Positions 24,580 to 33,454 of a stretch of 64,000 bases of DNA are shown one piece after another (the first letter of the stretch is position 1; the number at the start of each line of letters is the position of its first letter). The stretch is from NCBI RefSeq assembly GCF_000621505.1, contig NZ_KK211296.1:48300-112299 (forward strand). Direction: 5' to 3'. Under the pieces are notes generated by a model. That model was not told the origin of the DNA. It ran no database searches and saw nothing but the letters and a program-made list of their open reading frames with translations. Both the position numbers and the translations under genes were made by a program. The DNA is from Ruminiclostridium cellobioparum DSM 1351 = ATCC 15832 (GTDB taxonomy: Bacteria > Bacillota > Clostridia > Acetivibrionales > DSM-1351).

Positions 24580-24582
24580 ATT

Positions 24583-25485
24583 ATGGAAGAATTAGATGTT
24601 TTATTAAAAGATATTCTAGAGGAAGATGTGAATACTTCCGACAGGGATATTAATAATAATTTTTTAAAATTAAAAAAGATTTTAGTTAAAAGCAATAAGA
24701 AAAGGGACTTTTGGTTCAGCTTCAGTTGTATAGACTTTAAAAGGGTGGTCACCATTGCGGTTTGCAGTATTTTATGTGCAATCACAATTTTAATAAGTTC
24801 CTCAAGTACTGTCAGGGCCTCTGCACTGAATGCTTTAAACGGCATAAAAACGATTTTTGTTGTTGAAGGAAGCGGTAATGATGTAAAAATAGTTCAAAAA
24901 CCGGCCGATGAAGACTATTTTACAATATCTGAGGGATATAATACTGCAAAAAGTGATGCTGAATTAGGCGAAATAATCGGTTATAAGGTAATGTATCCGG
25001 AAACGCTGGCTGGTTTTGACCTTGAATGCCGCGCTCTCCATGCAGCCTTGTGGAAGAAACTTTCCTATGACTCTATACCCAAAATAAGGCAGCAACTTAA
25101 TAAAGCAATTGTAAATCAACAGGAATTCTCAAAATTAGCCGGTTATTCTCCGTTCAGGTTTGTTTCGGGGAGCTATAAAAAAGGGAATAAAAGCATTTAT
25201 ATCTATGCATTTCCGGAACAGTTCAGCACCCCGCCTGACTGTAAAAAGGCAGAAGAAATTATAATAGGTGATATAAAAGGGTTTTGGTGCGAGACCATAT
25301 TTGCCGACTATCCTGAAAAAGCCGGTGAGGCAAATATGTCGGTCAAACCTGATATTGAAGACACCTCTTTGCTTTACTGGGTAAACAATAATGTTTATTA
25401 TACCTTGACATCACTTGCCGGAGATGACTTTTCCAAAGAAGATGCTGTCAGGCTGGCTTCAAAATTTCAAGCCGCACAACCATGA
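24583..25485 (+). CDS. Membrane anti-sigma factor-like protein
   Basis: This 300-residue protein has a short acidic cytoplasmic N-terminus (MEELDVLLKDILEED), a basic patch, one TM helix at about 52-74 (RVVTIAVCSILCAITILI), and an extracytoplasmic domain of about 220 residues resembling DUF4367-type sensor domains. Its position three bases after an ECF sigma gene is the standard arrangement for a cognate regulator. No zinc-binding HxxxCxxC motif is seen. The anti-sigma role is inferred from position and topology. Confidence 0.75.
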   Translation: MEELDVLLKDILEEDVNTSDRDINNNFLKLKKILVKSNKKRDFWFSFSCIDFKRVVTIAVCSILCAITILISSSSTVRASALNALNGIKTIFVVEGSGNDVKIVQKPADEDYFTISEGYNTAKSDAELGEIIGYKVMYPETLAGFDLECRALHAALWKKLSYDSIPKIRQQLNKAIVNQQEFSKLAGYSPFRFVSGSYKKGNKSIYIYAFPEQFSTPPDCKKAEEIIIGDIKGFWCETIFADYPEKAGEANMSVKPDIEDTSLLYWVNNNVYYTLTSLAGDDFSKEDAVRLASKFQAAQP

Positions 25486-25689
25486 CGGGACAACAGCAGG
25501 TTATTTCTAGACTCAATTTGCTGTAAATTCAAATTCACTGAAAGAGCAGGCTGCCAGATTGTATTTTCTGGGATGAGTAAGACCACTATTTAAATATTTT
25601 TATTATTTGGTATAATAACTTAGACACTACAATTAAAGCTGTAGCTTAATTAAAATACTTATACGAAAAAGCAGGGGTAAAATAATAGT

Positions 25690-26547
25690 ATGCCGGATAA
25701 TGATACATACAAAAATTTTAATATACTGGCACCTGATCAAATAGCTGAGCAGACGGTTGAAAACGGATATAAAAAAGCCAATACCAGGGTCTCCAGACTT
25801 TTTGTACTCGGAATACTTGCGGGGGCCTTCATTGCGTTTGCCTCGGAAGGCTCGAATGCCGCAATATACAACATCCCCTGGGCGGGTGTCGGTAAAACTC
25901 TGGCAGGAGCAATATTTACAACAGGGCTTATGATGGTGATTGTTGCGGGAAGCGAGCTCTTTACCGGAAATACCCTGATGGTGGCCGCCCTGGCTCAAAA
26001 GAGAATAACTCTCGGGAGTATGCTGAAGAACTGGATTACGGTATATGCAGGTAACTTTATGGGAGCGGTGCTGATAGCCTGGCTTGTTTTCATGTCGGGG
26101 CAGCTTGACTTCACAGGAGGACTCCTGGGCGGCTTCACTATCAAAACCGCAGCCTATAAGGTATCCCTGAGTTTTTCAAAAGCCTTTATCATGGGCATAT
26201 TGTGTAACTGGCTGGTATCTCTGGCAGTATGGATGGCCTATGGTTCAAAGGATATGACGGGAAGGCTTCTGGCCATATTCTTCCCCATATGGCTGTTTAT
26301 AACCTCAGGCTTTGAGCACTGTGTGGCAAACATGTACTATATTCCGGCGGGTATACTTGCAAAGTCCAATCCGGAATGGGTTAAAAATGCCATTTCCCTC
26401 GGGGTAACACCCGAAAAGATAAGTCATCTGACCTGGGGCAGCTTTTTCACCCACAACCTGATTCCAGTCACTCTGGGAAATCTTGTGGGAGGAGTCGTAT
26501 TTACCGGAATGGCATACTGGTTTGTCTACCTGTTCAGAAAGAACTAG
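25690..26547 (+). CDS. Formate/nitrite transporter family protein
   Basis: This 285-residue channel-like protein has six TM helices and the FNT signatures: GILAGAFIAFASEGSNA, GLMMVIVAGSELFTGNTLM, GNFMGAVLIAW, GILCNWLVSLAVWMA and SGFEHCVANMYYIPAGIL. It should move formate or a related small anion across the membrane. A TATAAT lies at 25611-25616. The ribosome site (AGGGGT) is rather far, about 12 bases. A terminator follows, so it is monocistronic. Formate is likely in a fermenting anaerobe but is not proven. Confidence 0.93.
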   Translation: MPDNDTYKNFNILAPDQIAEQTVENGYKKANTRVSRLFVLGILAGAFIAFASEGSNAAIYNIPWAGVGKTLAGAIFTTGLMMVIVAGSELFTGNTLMVAALAQKRITLGSMLKNWITVYAGNFMGAVLIAWLVFMSGQLDFTGGLLGGFTIKTAAYKVSLSFSKAFIMGILCNWLVSLAVWMAYGSKDMTGRLLAIFFPIWLFITSGFEHCVANMYYIPAGILAKSNPEWVKNAISLGVTPEKISHLTWGSFFTHNLIPVTLGNLVGGVVFTGMAYWFVYLFRKN

Positions 26548-26564
26548 AGGCTTGTAACATCTGA

Positions 26565-26604
26565 ATTCATACACTGCCGGCGGTTAAAATCCTCCGGTAC
26601 AATA
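26565..26604. repeat. Small dispersed repeat, copy 1
   Basis: ATTCATACACTGCCGGCGGT followed by TAAAATCCTCCGGTACAATA matches 31989-32028 in about 32 of 40 bases. A weaker relative is at about 20300. No coding or clear hairpin role is seen. It may be a remnant of a larger dispersed element. Confidence 0.45.
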
Positions 26605-26626
26605 CATTTGATATATTAAATGCCAG

Positions 26627-26670
26627 GGCGCGGAAACAGTGGAATTATGGACTTGTTTCGGCGCCTTTTG
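26627..26670 (+). terminator. Terminator after the formate/nitrite transporter gene
   Basis: GGCGC-G-GAAACA pairs with TGTTTC-G-GCGCC around a 15-base loop and is followed by TTTTGT. Confidence 0.7.
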
Positions 26671-26765
26671 TCATGTTTGCATGAATAAATGAAGTATATA
26701 TGTTAAAATAATAAAGAGCATTTAGTATTGTTGGAAATTTAATAGATTGAGAGGTTTACACATAG

Positions 26766-28934
26766 ATGGGAAAAACTTTAGTACTTGCCGAAAAACCTTC
26801 GGTTGCCAGGGATCTGGCAAAGGTTTTAGGCTGCAATCAAAATGGAAACGGCTGTATCATGGGTTCAAAATATATTGTGACCTGGGCGCTGGGCCACCTT
26901 GTGACTCTGGCAGATCCGGAAGCTTATGGCAATAAGTATAAGGCCTGGAACCTGGAGGATCTGCCCATGCTTCCCAACAAAATGGAACTGGTTGTCATAA
27001 AGCAGACCTCAAAACAGTTTGGTGCCGTAAAGGCCCTTATGCACAGGGAGGATGTTGACGAGCTGGTAATTGCCACAGATTCGGGGAGAGAGGGAGAGCT
27101 TGTCGCCAGGTGGATAATCCTCAAGGCCGGCTTCAAAAAGCCTATAAAACGGTTATGGATCTCCTCCCAGACAGACAAGGCCATCAGGGAGGGTTTTGCA
27201 AATCTGAAGCCGGCGCGGGAGTACGACAATCTTTTCTACTCGGCTCAGAGCAGATCGGAAGCCGACTGGCTGGTAGGCCTCAACGTGACCAGGGCGCTCA
27301 CCTGCAAATACAATGCCCAGCTGTCTGCCGGGAGAGTACAGACTCCCACGCTTGCCATGATTGTGGCGCGCGAGGAGGAAATCAGAAAATTCGTTCCGAA
27401 GGACTACTGGACCATTACGGCGCAATTTAACGGCTTTACGGTTCAGTGGCAGGACAGGGCTACAAACCAGACCCGTACCTTCAGCAAAGAACAGGCAGAC
27501 GGAATTGTCAGGAAAATAACCGGACAGACCGGTGAGATTGTTGAAGTCAGGAAGGATATGAAGAAGGAACTGCCGCCTTTGGCCTATGACCTTACGGAAT
27601 TGCAGAGGGATGCCAACAGAAAGTATTCCTATTCCGCAAAGCAGACCTTGAATATAATGCAGAAGCTGTATGAGACCCACAAGCTGGTCACATACCCCAG
27701 AACTGATTCCAGGTATATAACCGAGGATATTGTGCCCACACTTGCAGAAAGGTTGAGAAGTATTGCAGTGGGACCATATGCCAGACCGGTGCAGGGTATT
27801 CTGAGGAACAAACTCAGTGTGACAAAGCGCTTTGTTGACAACAGCAAGGTTTCGGATCATCATGCCATCATACCTACTGAGCAGTATGTCAACCTGTCTG
27901 CTCTCAGCACCGAGGAAAGAAACATTTACGATTTGATTGTAAAGCGCTTCATAGCAGTTCTCAGCAGCCCCTTTGAGTATGAGCAGACCACCGTAAGGCT
28001 CGACCTGGCAGGAGAAAACTTTACCGCCAGGGGCAAAATAGTCAGGGCCTGGGGCTGGAAAACAGTTTACGAGGGCTTTGGAAAGCTGGAGGAAGACGGT
28101 GAGGAAGAGGAGGATGACCAGTCACTGCCTGAGATTCAAAAAGGGCAAAAAGCAAAGGTGCTCTCTCCTAAAGCAGTAAACGGAAAGACAAAGCCTCCTG
28201 CAAGGTATAACGAGGCCACACTGCTGTCAGCTATGGAGCACCCGGGAAAGTTTGTTGACAACAAGGCCCTGAAGGAAACCCTGGAAAGCACCAGTGGTTT
28301 GGGAACTCCTGCCACAAGGGCCGATATAATTGAGAAATTGTTCAATACCTTCTATATAGAGCGCAGAGGAAAGGAAATCCACCCCACTTCAAAAGGGATT
28401 CAGCTTGTGGGCCTTGTTCCGGAGGATCTCAAATCACCAGAGCTCACAGCAAAGTGGGAGCAGCAGCTTGCGCTGATAAGCAAAGGCAGGGTGAGCTCGG
28501 CTGCATTTGTGGGTGATATGAAGAGCTATGCCTCAAAACTGGTAGGTGCGGTAATAGCAAACTCGGAGCAGTTCAGGCATGACAACGTCACCAGGGAGAA
28601 ATGCGCAGAGTGCGGGAAATATCTGCTGGAGGTTAACGGCAAGAAGGGTAAAATGCTGGTTTGCCCCGACAGGGAATGCGGTTACAGAAAAACGGTGACC
28701 CTGGTATCCAATGCCAGATGCCCCCAATGCCATAAGAAAATGGAGATCCGCGGGGAGGGTGACAACAAGTCTTTTTACTGCGCCTGCGGGTACAGGGAAA
28801 AGCTGGATGCCTTTAAAAAGCGCAAGGGAGACCAGGTGGACAAAAGAGAGGTTGCCAGGTTCATGAGTCAGCAGGATGCCGCAGAGCCTATTAATTCCGC
28901 ACTTGCCGATGCACTGGCCAAGTGGAAGAAATAG
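26766..28934 (+). CDS. topB: DNA topoisomerase III
   Basis: This 722-residue type IA topoisomerase starts MGKTLVLAEKPSVARDLAKV (Toprim), with the acidic metal triad in ATDSGREGELVAR and the catalytic tyrosine Y310 in LVTYPRTDSRY. An acidic insert (EEDGEEEEDDQ) lies near residue 445. The C-terminus carries two Cys4-type zinc modules (CAECGK ... CPDRECGY and CPQCHK ... CACGY), not present in E. coli TopB but common in Firmicutes. It resolves decatenation and recombination intermediates. There is no neighbouring mobile-element gene, so it looks like the housekeeping copy. Confidence 0.96.
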   Translation: MGKTLVLAEKPSVARDLAKVLGCNQNGNGCIMGSKYIVTWALGHLVTLADPEAYGNKYKAWNLEDLPMLPNKMELVVIKQTSKQFGAVKALMHREDVDELVIATDSGREGELVARWIILKAGFKKPIKRLWISSQTDKAIREGFANLKPAREYDNLFYSAQSRSEADWLVGLNVTRALTCKYNAQLSAGRVQTPTLAMIVAREEEIRKFVPKDYWTITAQFNGFTVQWQDRATNQTRTFSKEQADGIVRKITGQTGEIVEVRKDMKKELPPLAYDLTELQRDANRKYSYSAKQTLNIMQKLYETHKLVTYPRTDSRYITEDIVPTLAERLRSIAVGPYARPVQGILRNKLSVTKRFVDNSKVSDHHAIIPTEQYVNLSALSTEERNIYDLIVKRFIAVLSSPFEYEQTTVRLDLAGENFTARGKIVRAWGWKTVYEGFGKLEEDGEEEEDDQSLPEIQKGQKAKVLSPKAVNGKTKPPARYNEATLLSAMEHPGKFVDNKALKETLESTSGLGTPATRADIIEKLFNTFYIERRGKEIHPTSKGIQLVGLVPEDLKSPELTAKWEQQLALISKGRVSSAAFVGDMKSYASKLVGAVIANSEQFRHDNVTREKCAECGKYLLEVNGKKGKMLVCPDRECGYRKTVTLVSNARCPQCHKKMEIRGEGDNKSFYCACGYREKLDAFKKRKGDQVDKREVARFMSQQDAAEPINSALADALAKWKK

Positions 28935-28982
28935 TGACTATAAGTTAATGCGCGGACAAATCCATGGATTATATTAATTATA

Positions 28983-29211
28983 GTGCGCGAGTACAACATC
29001 AATAAGTGGATGCTCCATTAAAAGTACATGCCTGAAATTGTAGGCGAAACCCCAAGTGTTTTAGCTGGCAAATCGGCAGGAAGCCGATTTGAGCAGCAAC
29101 CCGAGACACGATGTCGAGTGTTCTGCGACAGCAAAAACACTTGGGGTAAGCTGTACAAATTTCAGGTGTGTACTTTGTGAGCACCATTTATTGATGTTTG
29201 TACGGGAGCAC
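28983..29211. repeat. Structured palindromic element, family B, long copy
   Basis: The closing helix is GTGC-[GCGA]-GTACAAC on the left and GTTTGTAC-[GGGA]-GCAC on the right. Inside are AATAAGTGGATGCTC against GAGCACCATTTATT, AAGTACATGCCTGAAATT against AATTTCAGGTGTGTACTT, and a perfect 13-bp stem CCCCAAGTGTTTT/AAAACACTTGGGG. The centre has two short hairpins with TCGGC/GCCGA and GACA/TGTC stems flanking TTTGAGCAGCA. The 45033-45265 element, read on the opposite strand, has the same order of parts and the same conserved single-stranded words. No coding frame is present. Confidence 0.75.
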
Positions 29212-29302
29212 CATAATAATATTTTTCTATGCATATTATTTTTTGGTTGCTTTTGCAATTGACAATGGCAACAAATTTATAGTATCATCTTAATAATTTA
29301 CA

Positions 29303-29318
29303 TAGGAATACTAGGAAT
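29303..29318 (+). promoter_or_regulatory. Direct repeat upstream of larE, candidate Rrf2/CymR-type site
   Basis: TAGGAAT occurs at 29303-29309 and 29312-29318, a 9-bp period, about 50 bp before the larE start. A TTGACA lies near 29260 without a good -10. Possible control by the Rrf2 regulator of this sulfur block is inference. Confidence 0.3.
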
Positions 29319-29366
29319 TTATTGGTGCTTTAATAAGTATATATATAAATTAAAGGAGTAAATAAA

Positions 29367-30188
29367 ATGAGCGTACATGATAAACTGGAAAATCTAAAAA
29401 ATATAATAAAGAAGCGAAACAGTGCTGCCGTGGCTTTTTCAGGCGGTGTTGACTCAACCTTCCTGCTTAAGGTTTCAGCAGAGGTGCTCGGGGACAAGGT
29501 TGTAGCAATTACTGCTCATTCGTCGACCTACCCTGAAAGGGAATTGCGTGAAGCCAAGGAATTCGCCAAACAAAATTCAATCCGCCACAGGGTTATCATA
29601 TCGGAAGAACTTGATGTGGAAGGGTTTTCGGATAATCCGGTCAACAGGTGCTACCTTTGTAAAAACGAGCTTTATGAAAAAATAAAGGCAGTTGCCGATG
29701 AAGAGGGTATGGAGTATATTTTTGAAGGTTCGAATGTGGACGACCTGGGTGATTTCAGACCCGGAATGCAGGCTGTACGCGAACATGGAGTAATCAGCCC
29801 CCTGAAGGAAGCACAGCTGACAAAGGAAGAAATACGGACCCTCTCAAAGGAAATGGGACTTAATACCTGGGATAAGCAGGCATTTGCCTGTCTGTCCTCA
29901 AGATTTCCCTACGGAGAAAAAATCACTAAGGAAAGACTTCAAATGATAGACCGGGCAGAGCAATTTTTGCTGGATTTAGGCTTTAAACAGGTAAGGGTAA
30001 GATTCCACAAGGATATTGCCAGAATAGAAGTAACTCAGGATAGCTTTGAAAAAATAATTGAACCTGCCACAAGGGAAAAAATATATACGGAATTCAAAAA
30101 CATAGGTTTTATGTACACAGCTCTGGATTTAAAGGGATACAGGACTGGAAGCATGAATGAAGGACTGAGCCAGGAAGAAAAGAAATGA
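29367..30188 (+). CDS. larE: LarE-type ATP-dependent sacrificial sulfur transferase
   Basis: This 273-residue PP-loop protein has AVAFSGGVDSTFLLKV (SGGVDS at 25-30). LarE adenylates the pyridinium carboxylate and transfers sulfur during nickel-pincer cofactor synthesis. C175 in QAFACLSSRFPYG matches the sulfur-donor cysteine position, and NRCYLCKNEL adds C95 and C98. A CxxC plus third cysteine is the pattern of LarE proteins that carry a [4Fe-4S] cluster instead of sacrificing their own cysteine. No larA, larB or larC gene is nearby; it sits in an apparent operon with a trans-sulfuration enzyme, so another sulfur-transfer role is possible. AAAGGAG precedes the ATG. Confidence 0.85.
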   Translation: MSVHDKLENLKNIIKKRNSAAVAFSGGVDSTFLLKVSAEVLGDKVVAITAHSSTYPERELREAKEFAKQNSIRHRVIISEELDVEGFSDNPVNRCYLCKNELYEKIKAVADEEGMEYIFEGSNVDDLGDFRPGMQAVREHGVISPLKEAQLTKEEIRTLSKEMGLNTWDKQAFACLSSRFPYGEKITKERLQMIDRAEQFLLDLGFKQVRVRFHKDIARIEVTQDSFEKIIEPATREKIYTEFKNIGFMYTALDLKGYRTGSMNEGLSQEEKK

Positions 30189-30201
30189 TCCGGAGGTATG
30201 T

Positions 30202-31362
30202 ATGGAACCAAATGACTGTCAAAACACAACACAAATGGATACCAAAGTAGTGCATGGCTGCAAAGGTTATGATTCACATACCGGTGCCATAAGCTTTCCG
30301 ATATATCAGAGTGCCACCTTCAGGCATCCGGGATTGAGCCAGACAACCGGTTACGATTACTCCAGACTTCAGAATCCGACCCGTGAAGAATTGGAAAACA
30401 CAATGGCCATATTGGAAAACGGCAAATATGGTTTTGCTTTTTCCAGCGGCATGGCTGCCATATCTTCGGTACTAAAAATGTTTTCTCCCGGACAGCATAT
30501 AATTGTTTCGGATGATCTCTACGGGGGCACTTACAGAATATTTGAAGAGGTTTACAAAAACTACGGGCTGGAGTTCAGCTATGTGGACACCAGCGGAATA
30601 GAAGCCATAGAAAAGGAATATAAGGCCAATACGGCGGCTGTTTTTATAGAGACACCTACAAATCCCATAATGAAAGTGGCCGATATAGGTTTGATCGCCC
30701 AATTGGCCAAGTCCAGGAATTCCTTGTTCATAGTGGATAACACTTTTCTGACTCCGTATTGCCAGAGACCTTTGGAGCTGGGGGCGGATATTGTTATTCA
30801 CAGCGGAACAAAATATCTGGGAGGCCATAACGATACTCTGGCAGGCTTTGTGATCCTGGAAGACGATGTTTTGGCAGAAAAGCTGAAGCTTATTCAGAAA
30901 TCCGAGGGTGCGGTACTGGCACCCTTTGACAGCTGGCTGCTGCTGAGAGGGATAAAAACACTGGGCATAAGACTTGACAGGCAGCAGCAAAACGCCATGG
31001 AACTTGCCAAGTGGCTGAAAGAAAATAAAAATGTAAAAAGGGTATATTATGTGGGCCTGCCGGAGCACGAAGGTTATGAAATATCCTTAAGGCAGGCTTC
31101 GGGATTCGGTGCCATGATCTCCTTCGAGGTGGCCTCGGCTGAGCTGGTGGAAAAGGTACTCGGCAGGATAAAGGTCATCATGTTTGCGGAAAGCCTGGGA
31201 GGAGTGGAGAGTCTGATAACCTACCCAATGCTGCAGACACATGCTGCGGTACCCGAAGAGATCCGGAACAGGCTGGGTGTAAATGACAGGCTGCTGAGAC
31301 TTTCAGTGGGGATCGAAAATGTTAAGGACCTGATAGCCGATCTGGAACAGGCGCTGGAATAA
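30202..31362 (+). CDS. PLP-dependent trans-sulfuration enzyme (cystathionine gamma-synthase/lyase family)
   Basis: This 386-residue Cys/Met-metabolism enzyme has TKVVHGCKGYDSHTGAISFPIYQSATF, SRLQNPTREELE, and the PLP lysine K204 in IHSGTKYLGGHNDT. FIETPTNPIMKVADI and SLGGVESLITYPMLQTHA complete the family pattern. Sequence alone does not separate gamma-synthase, gamma-lyase and beta-lyase. CGGAGG precedes the ATG and the gene follows larE by 13 bases, so the two are probably co-transcribed. The convergent Rrf2 gene is a likely regulator. Confidence 0.92.
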   Translation: MEPNDCQNTTQMDTKVVHGCKGYDSHTGAISFPIYQSATFRHPGLSQTTGYDYSRLQNPTREELENTMAILENGKYGFAFSSGMAAISSVLKMFSPGQHIIVSDDLYGGTYRIFEEVYKNYGLEFSYVDTSGIEAIEKEYKANTAAVFIETPTNPIMKVADIGLIAQLAKSRNSLFIVDNTFLTPYCQRPLELGADIVIHSGTKYLGGHNDTLAGFVILEDDVLAEKLKLIQKSEGAVLAPFDSWLLLRGIKTLGIRLDRQQQNAMELAKWLKENKNVKRVYYVGLPEHEGYEISLRQASGFGAMISFEVASAELVEKVLGRIKVIMFAESLGGVESLITYPMLQTHAAVPEEIRNRLGVNDRLLRLSVGIENVKDLIADLEQALE

Positions 31363-31439
31363 GAGACAAATTGAGAGAAGAGTAAGAAAAGAGTGATAAA
31401 AGGCAGTAAACCATAAATTTAAATGTGAATAGATATAAA

Positions 31440-31470
31440 CAAAAAAGCAGGCATAATAAATATGCCTGCT
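31440..31470 (-). terminator. Terminator of the Rrf2 gene
   Basis: Read on the minus strand, AGCAGGCATA and TATGCCTGCT form a perfect 10-bp stem with a five-base loop, followed by six T. It lies 12 bp beyond the Rrf2 stop and may also serve the convergent operon. Confidence 0.85.
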
Positions 31471-31481
31471 AAATATATCTG

Positions 31482-31928
31482 CTAAATGTAAAACATAAAT
31501 TCTTCTCCGCTTTTTGCCTTGTCAGCTTCGGCAACAAGGTCGCTCAGGGTAACTTTTCCCAAGGTGGTAACCACAGCATTGTCCAGGTTATCCCATATAA
31601 GATTTTTTAAAGAACTCTCGATTTCCATTGCTTCATCCGAAACGGAACGCTCTGTTTTTTCAAACAGGCTTATTTCAACAGCCTGCAATATTTCCAGAAC
31701 AGTAATCTTTTCAGATGGCTTTGAAAGCTGGTAGCCACCCTGTGAACCTTTTATGGATGTGACAAGCTTTGATCTTTTCAGCAGGGAAAAGACCTGTTCA
31801 AGATATATTTTTGAAATACCCAGTTTTTCCGCAATGCTTATAACTGTAACAAACTCACCGGTACTTCCCAGCTGGGCAACGCTGATCATTGCTGCGAGGC
31901 CGTACCTGCCCTTTGATGAAATCCTCAT
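31482..31928 (-). CDS. Rrf2-family transcriptional regulator (CymR-like)
   Basis: This 148-residue regulator begins MRISSKGRYGLAAMISVAQ and has the Rrf2 helix-turn-helix (VISIAEKLGISKIYLEQVFSLLKRSKLVTSIKGSQGGYQLSK). It contains no cysteine, so it cannot bind an Fe-S cluster as IscR or NsrR does. It resembles CymR, which represses cysteine and sulfur genes together with a cysteine synthase. Its neighbours (trans-sulfuration enzyme, LarE, MetNIQ) support that. GGAG lies six bases before the ATG. Confidence 0.9.
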   Translation of the reverse strand: MRISSKGRYGLAAMISVAQLGSTGEFVTVISIAEKLGISKIYLEQVFSLLKRSKLVTSIKGSQGGYQLSKPSEKITVLEILQAVEISLFEKTERSVSDEAMEIESSLKNLIWDNLDNAVVTTLGKVTLSDLVAEADKAKSGEEFMFYI

Positions 31929-31988
31929 ATATTCTCCATTTCCGGCATGGATGATTTATGCCGTATTCCAGCAGTCTGTAAAGGATGG

Positions 31989-32028
31989 ATTCATATATTG
32001 CCGGCGGTTAAATTTTTCCGGGACAATA
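31989..32028. repeat. Small dispersed repeat, copy 2
   Basis: ATTCATATATTGCCGGCGGT followed by TAAATTTTTCCGGGACAATA matches 26565-26604. It lies in the 500-base gap between rrf2 and metN. Nearby, CGGCAT and ATGCCG (about 31944-31967) form a small hairpin in the rrf2 leader. Confidence 0.45.
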
Positions 32029-32104
32029 GACGTTTTAATATTACAGTCTGCTTAGTAATATTTATTATTAAGTATGCTCATAATTATGGAATATTATGTC
32101 ATAG

Positions 32105-32139
32105 TAATTATATATGTTTTATTAAATCATATATAATTA
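32105..32139. promoter_or_regulatory. 12-bp inverted repeat in the rrf2/metN divergent region
   Basis: TAATTATATATG (32105-32116) and CATATATAATTA (32128-32139) are perfect inverted repeats 11 bases apart. The right arm continues as CATATATAATTATATG, nearly the same as the site at 32304-32320. It is a candidate Rrf2 operator. Confidence 0.4.
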
Positions 32140-32255
32140 TATGTGTCAACTCCTTTTAAACTGATTACATTGACAAACTGGTTCATCCCAAATATACTTT
32201 TATTTGGGGAATTCACACTTATCATAGTATTCATATATGATTTATAAAAAACATA

Positions 32256-32284
32256 TTGACAAATATTTGTTGGTAATCTATACT
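32256..32284 (+). promoter_or_regulatory. metN: Promoter of metNIQ
   Basis: TTGACA (32256-32261) and TATACT (32279-32284) are separated by 17 bp. No S-box, T-box or other known methionine riboswitch is recognisable in the 150-nt leader. Confidence 0.7.
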
Positions 32285-32303
32285 AAAGAAAACCGACAGA
32301 AAA

Positions 32304-32320
32304 CATATATGAATTATATG
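32304..32320 (+). promoter_or_regulatory. Candidate operator downstream of the metNIQ promoter
   Basis: CATATATGAATTATATG is a near-palindrome about 15 bases after the expected transcription start, a repressing position. Its sequence is close to CATATATAATTATATG at 32128-32143 on the rrf2 side, so one regulator could act on both promoters. Confidence 0.4.
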
Positions 32321-32434
32321 GATACTTTAAGCTTGTGGTAATTTATAATATGTTTGCTTATCCGGCTACTTCAAAACCAGTCATCTATTGTTTTATATGG
32401 CGGTTTTGGCGTGCTTATGAGTACTGGAGGTTGT

Positions 32435-33454
32435 ATGCATACGAAAAACAATATCATAGAAATCAAATCGCTGACAAAGATATTCCATACAAAGGAAAGA
32501 GAAGTAAAAGCCCTGGAGAATATCGACCTTTCCATAGGGGAAGGCGCGGTTTATGGAATCATTGGAATGAGCGGGGCTGGTAAAAGTACCCTGGTACGGT
32601 GTATAAACTACATTGAGCGGCCCACAAGCGGAACAATAGTAGTGGACGGAAAAGACCTGTCTCGGCTGAATGAAAGAGAGTTGAGGGAAGTCAGGAGGTC
32701 CATGGGAATGATCTTTCAGCAGTTTAATCTGCTTATGCAGAGAACGGCTGAGGAGAACATTACTTTTCCGCTTGAAGTTTCGGGGATGAAAAAAAATGAA
32801 GCAAGGATGAGAGCAAAAGAGCTTCTGGAAATAGTCGGGTTATCCGACAAGGCGGCTGCATATCCCTCCCAGCTTTCGGGCGGACAGAAGCAGAGAATAG
32901 CAATAGCCAGGGCATTAGCTACAAATCCCAAGGTGTTGCTGTGTGATGAGGCCACTTCGGCACTGGATCCCTCAACCACCAAATCGATTCTTGAACTTTT
33001 GAGGGATATAAATAAAAGGCTGGGAATCACAATAGTGATAATAACTCATGAGATGAGTGTTATAGAGCAGATCTGTACACATGTGGCCATAATCGACGAA
33101 AGCGGGATTGCTGAAACAGGAGCGGTTTCGGAAGTGTTTTCACATCCAAAGACTGCCGCTGCTCAAAGACTTGTATTTCCGGACGGAAAAAGGATTAGCC
33201 AGCTTATAGGAAGGCGCTGCTGCAGAATTGTATTTGAAGGCAGTTCCTCCTTTGACCCGGTTATATCAAGGATGATCCTTGAATGTAAGGCCCAGGTGAA
33301 TATATTGTTTGCCGATATGAAGGATATTGACGGGAAGGCATTCGGACAGCTGGTATTACAGCTGCCCCAGGAGGACGAAGTATCCGACAGGATAATCCGT
33401 TACCTGCAATCTCAGGATTTATCAGTTGAGGAGGTAAACGGATATGTGGGATAG
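32435..33454 (+). CDS. metN: Methionine ABC transporter ATP-binding protein
   Basis: From the ATG at 32435 (CTGGAGG upstream) the product is 339 aa; a longer in-frame reading from 32354 lies mostly in the leader. Walker A is GMSGAGKST, signature LSGGQKQR, Walker B VLLCDEATSALDP. The C-terminal NIL/ACT-like domain (about 265-339) is the methionine-sensing module of MetN. It overlaps metI by 11 bp. The system imports methionine, possibly including its D-isomer. Confidence 0.96.
   Translation: MHTKNNIIEIKSLTKIFHTKEREVKALENIDLSIGEGAVYGIIGMSGAGKSTLVRCINYIERPTSGTIVVDGKDLSRLNERELREVRRSMGMIFQQFNLLMQRTAEENITFPLEVSGMKKNEARMRAKELLEIVGLSDKAAAYPSQLSGGQKQRIAIARALATNPKVLLCDEATSALDPSTTKSILELLRDINKRLGITIVIITHEMSVIEQICTHVAIIDESGIAETGAVSEVFSHPKTAAAQRLVFPDGKRISQLIGRRCCRIVFEGSSSFDPVISRMILECKAQVNILFADMKDIDGKAFGQLVLQLPQEDEVSDRIIRYLQSQDLSVEEVNGYVG

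Noticed and set aside
32285-32434. SAM (S-box) or T-box leader for metNIQ
   Set aside because: The leader is A+T-rich without the conserved cores of either class.
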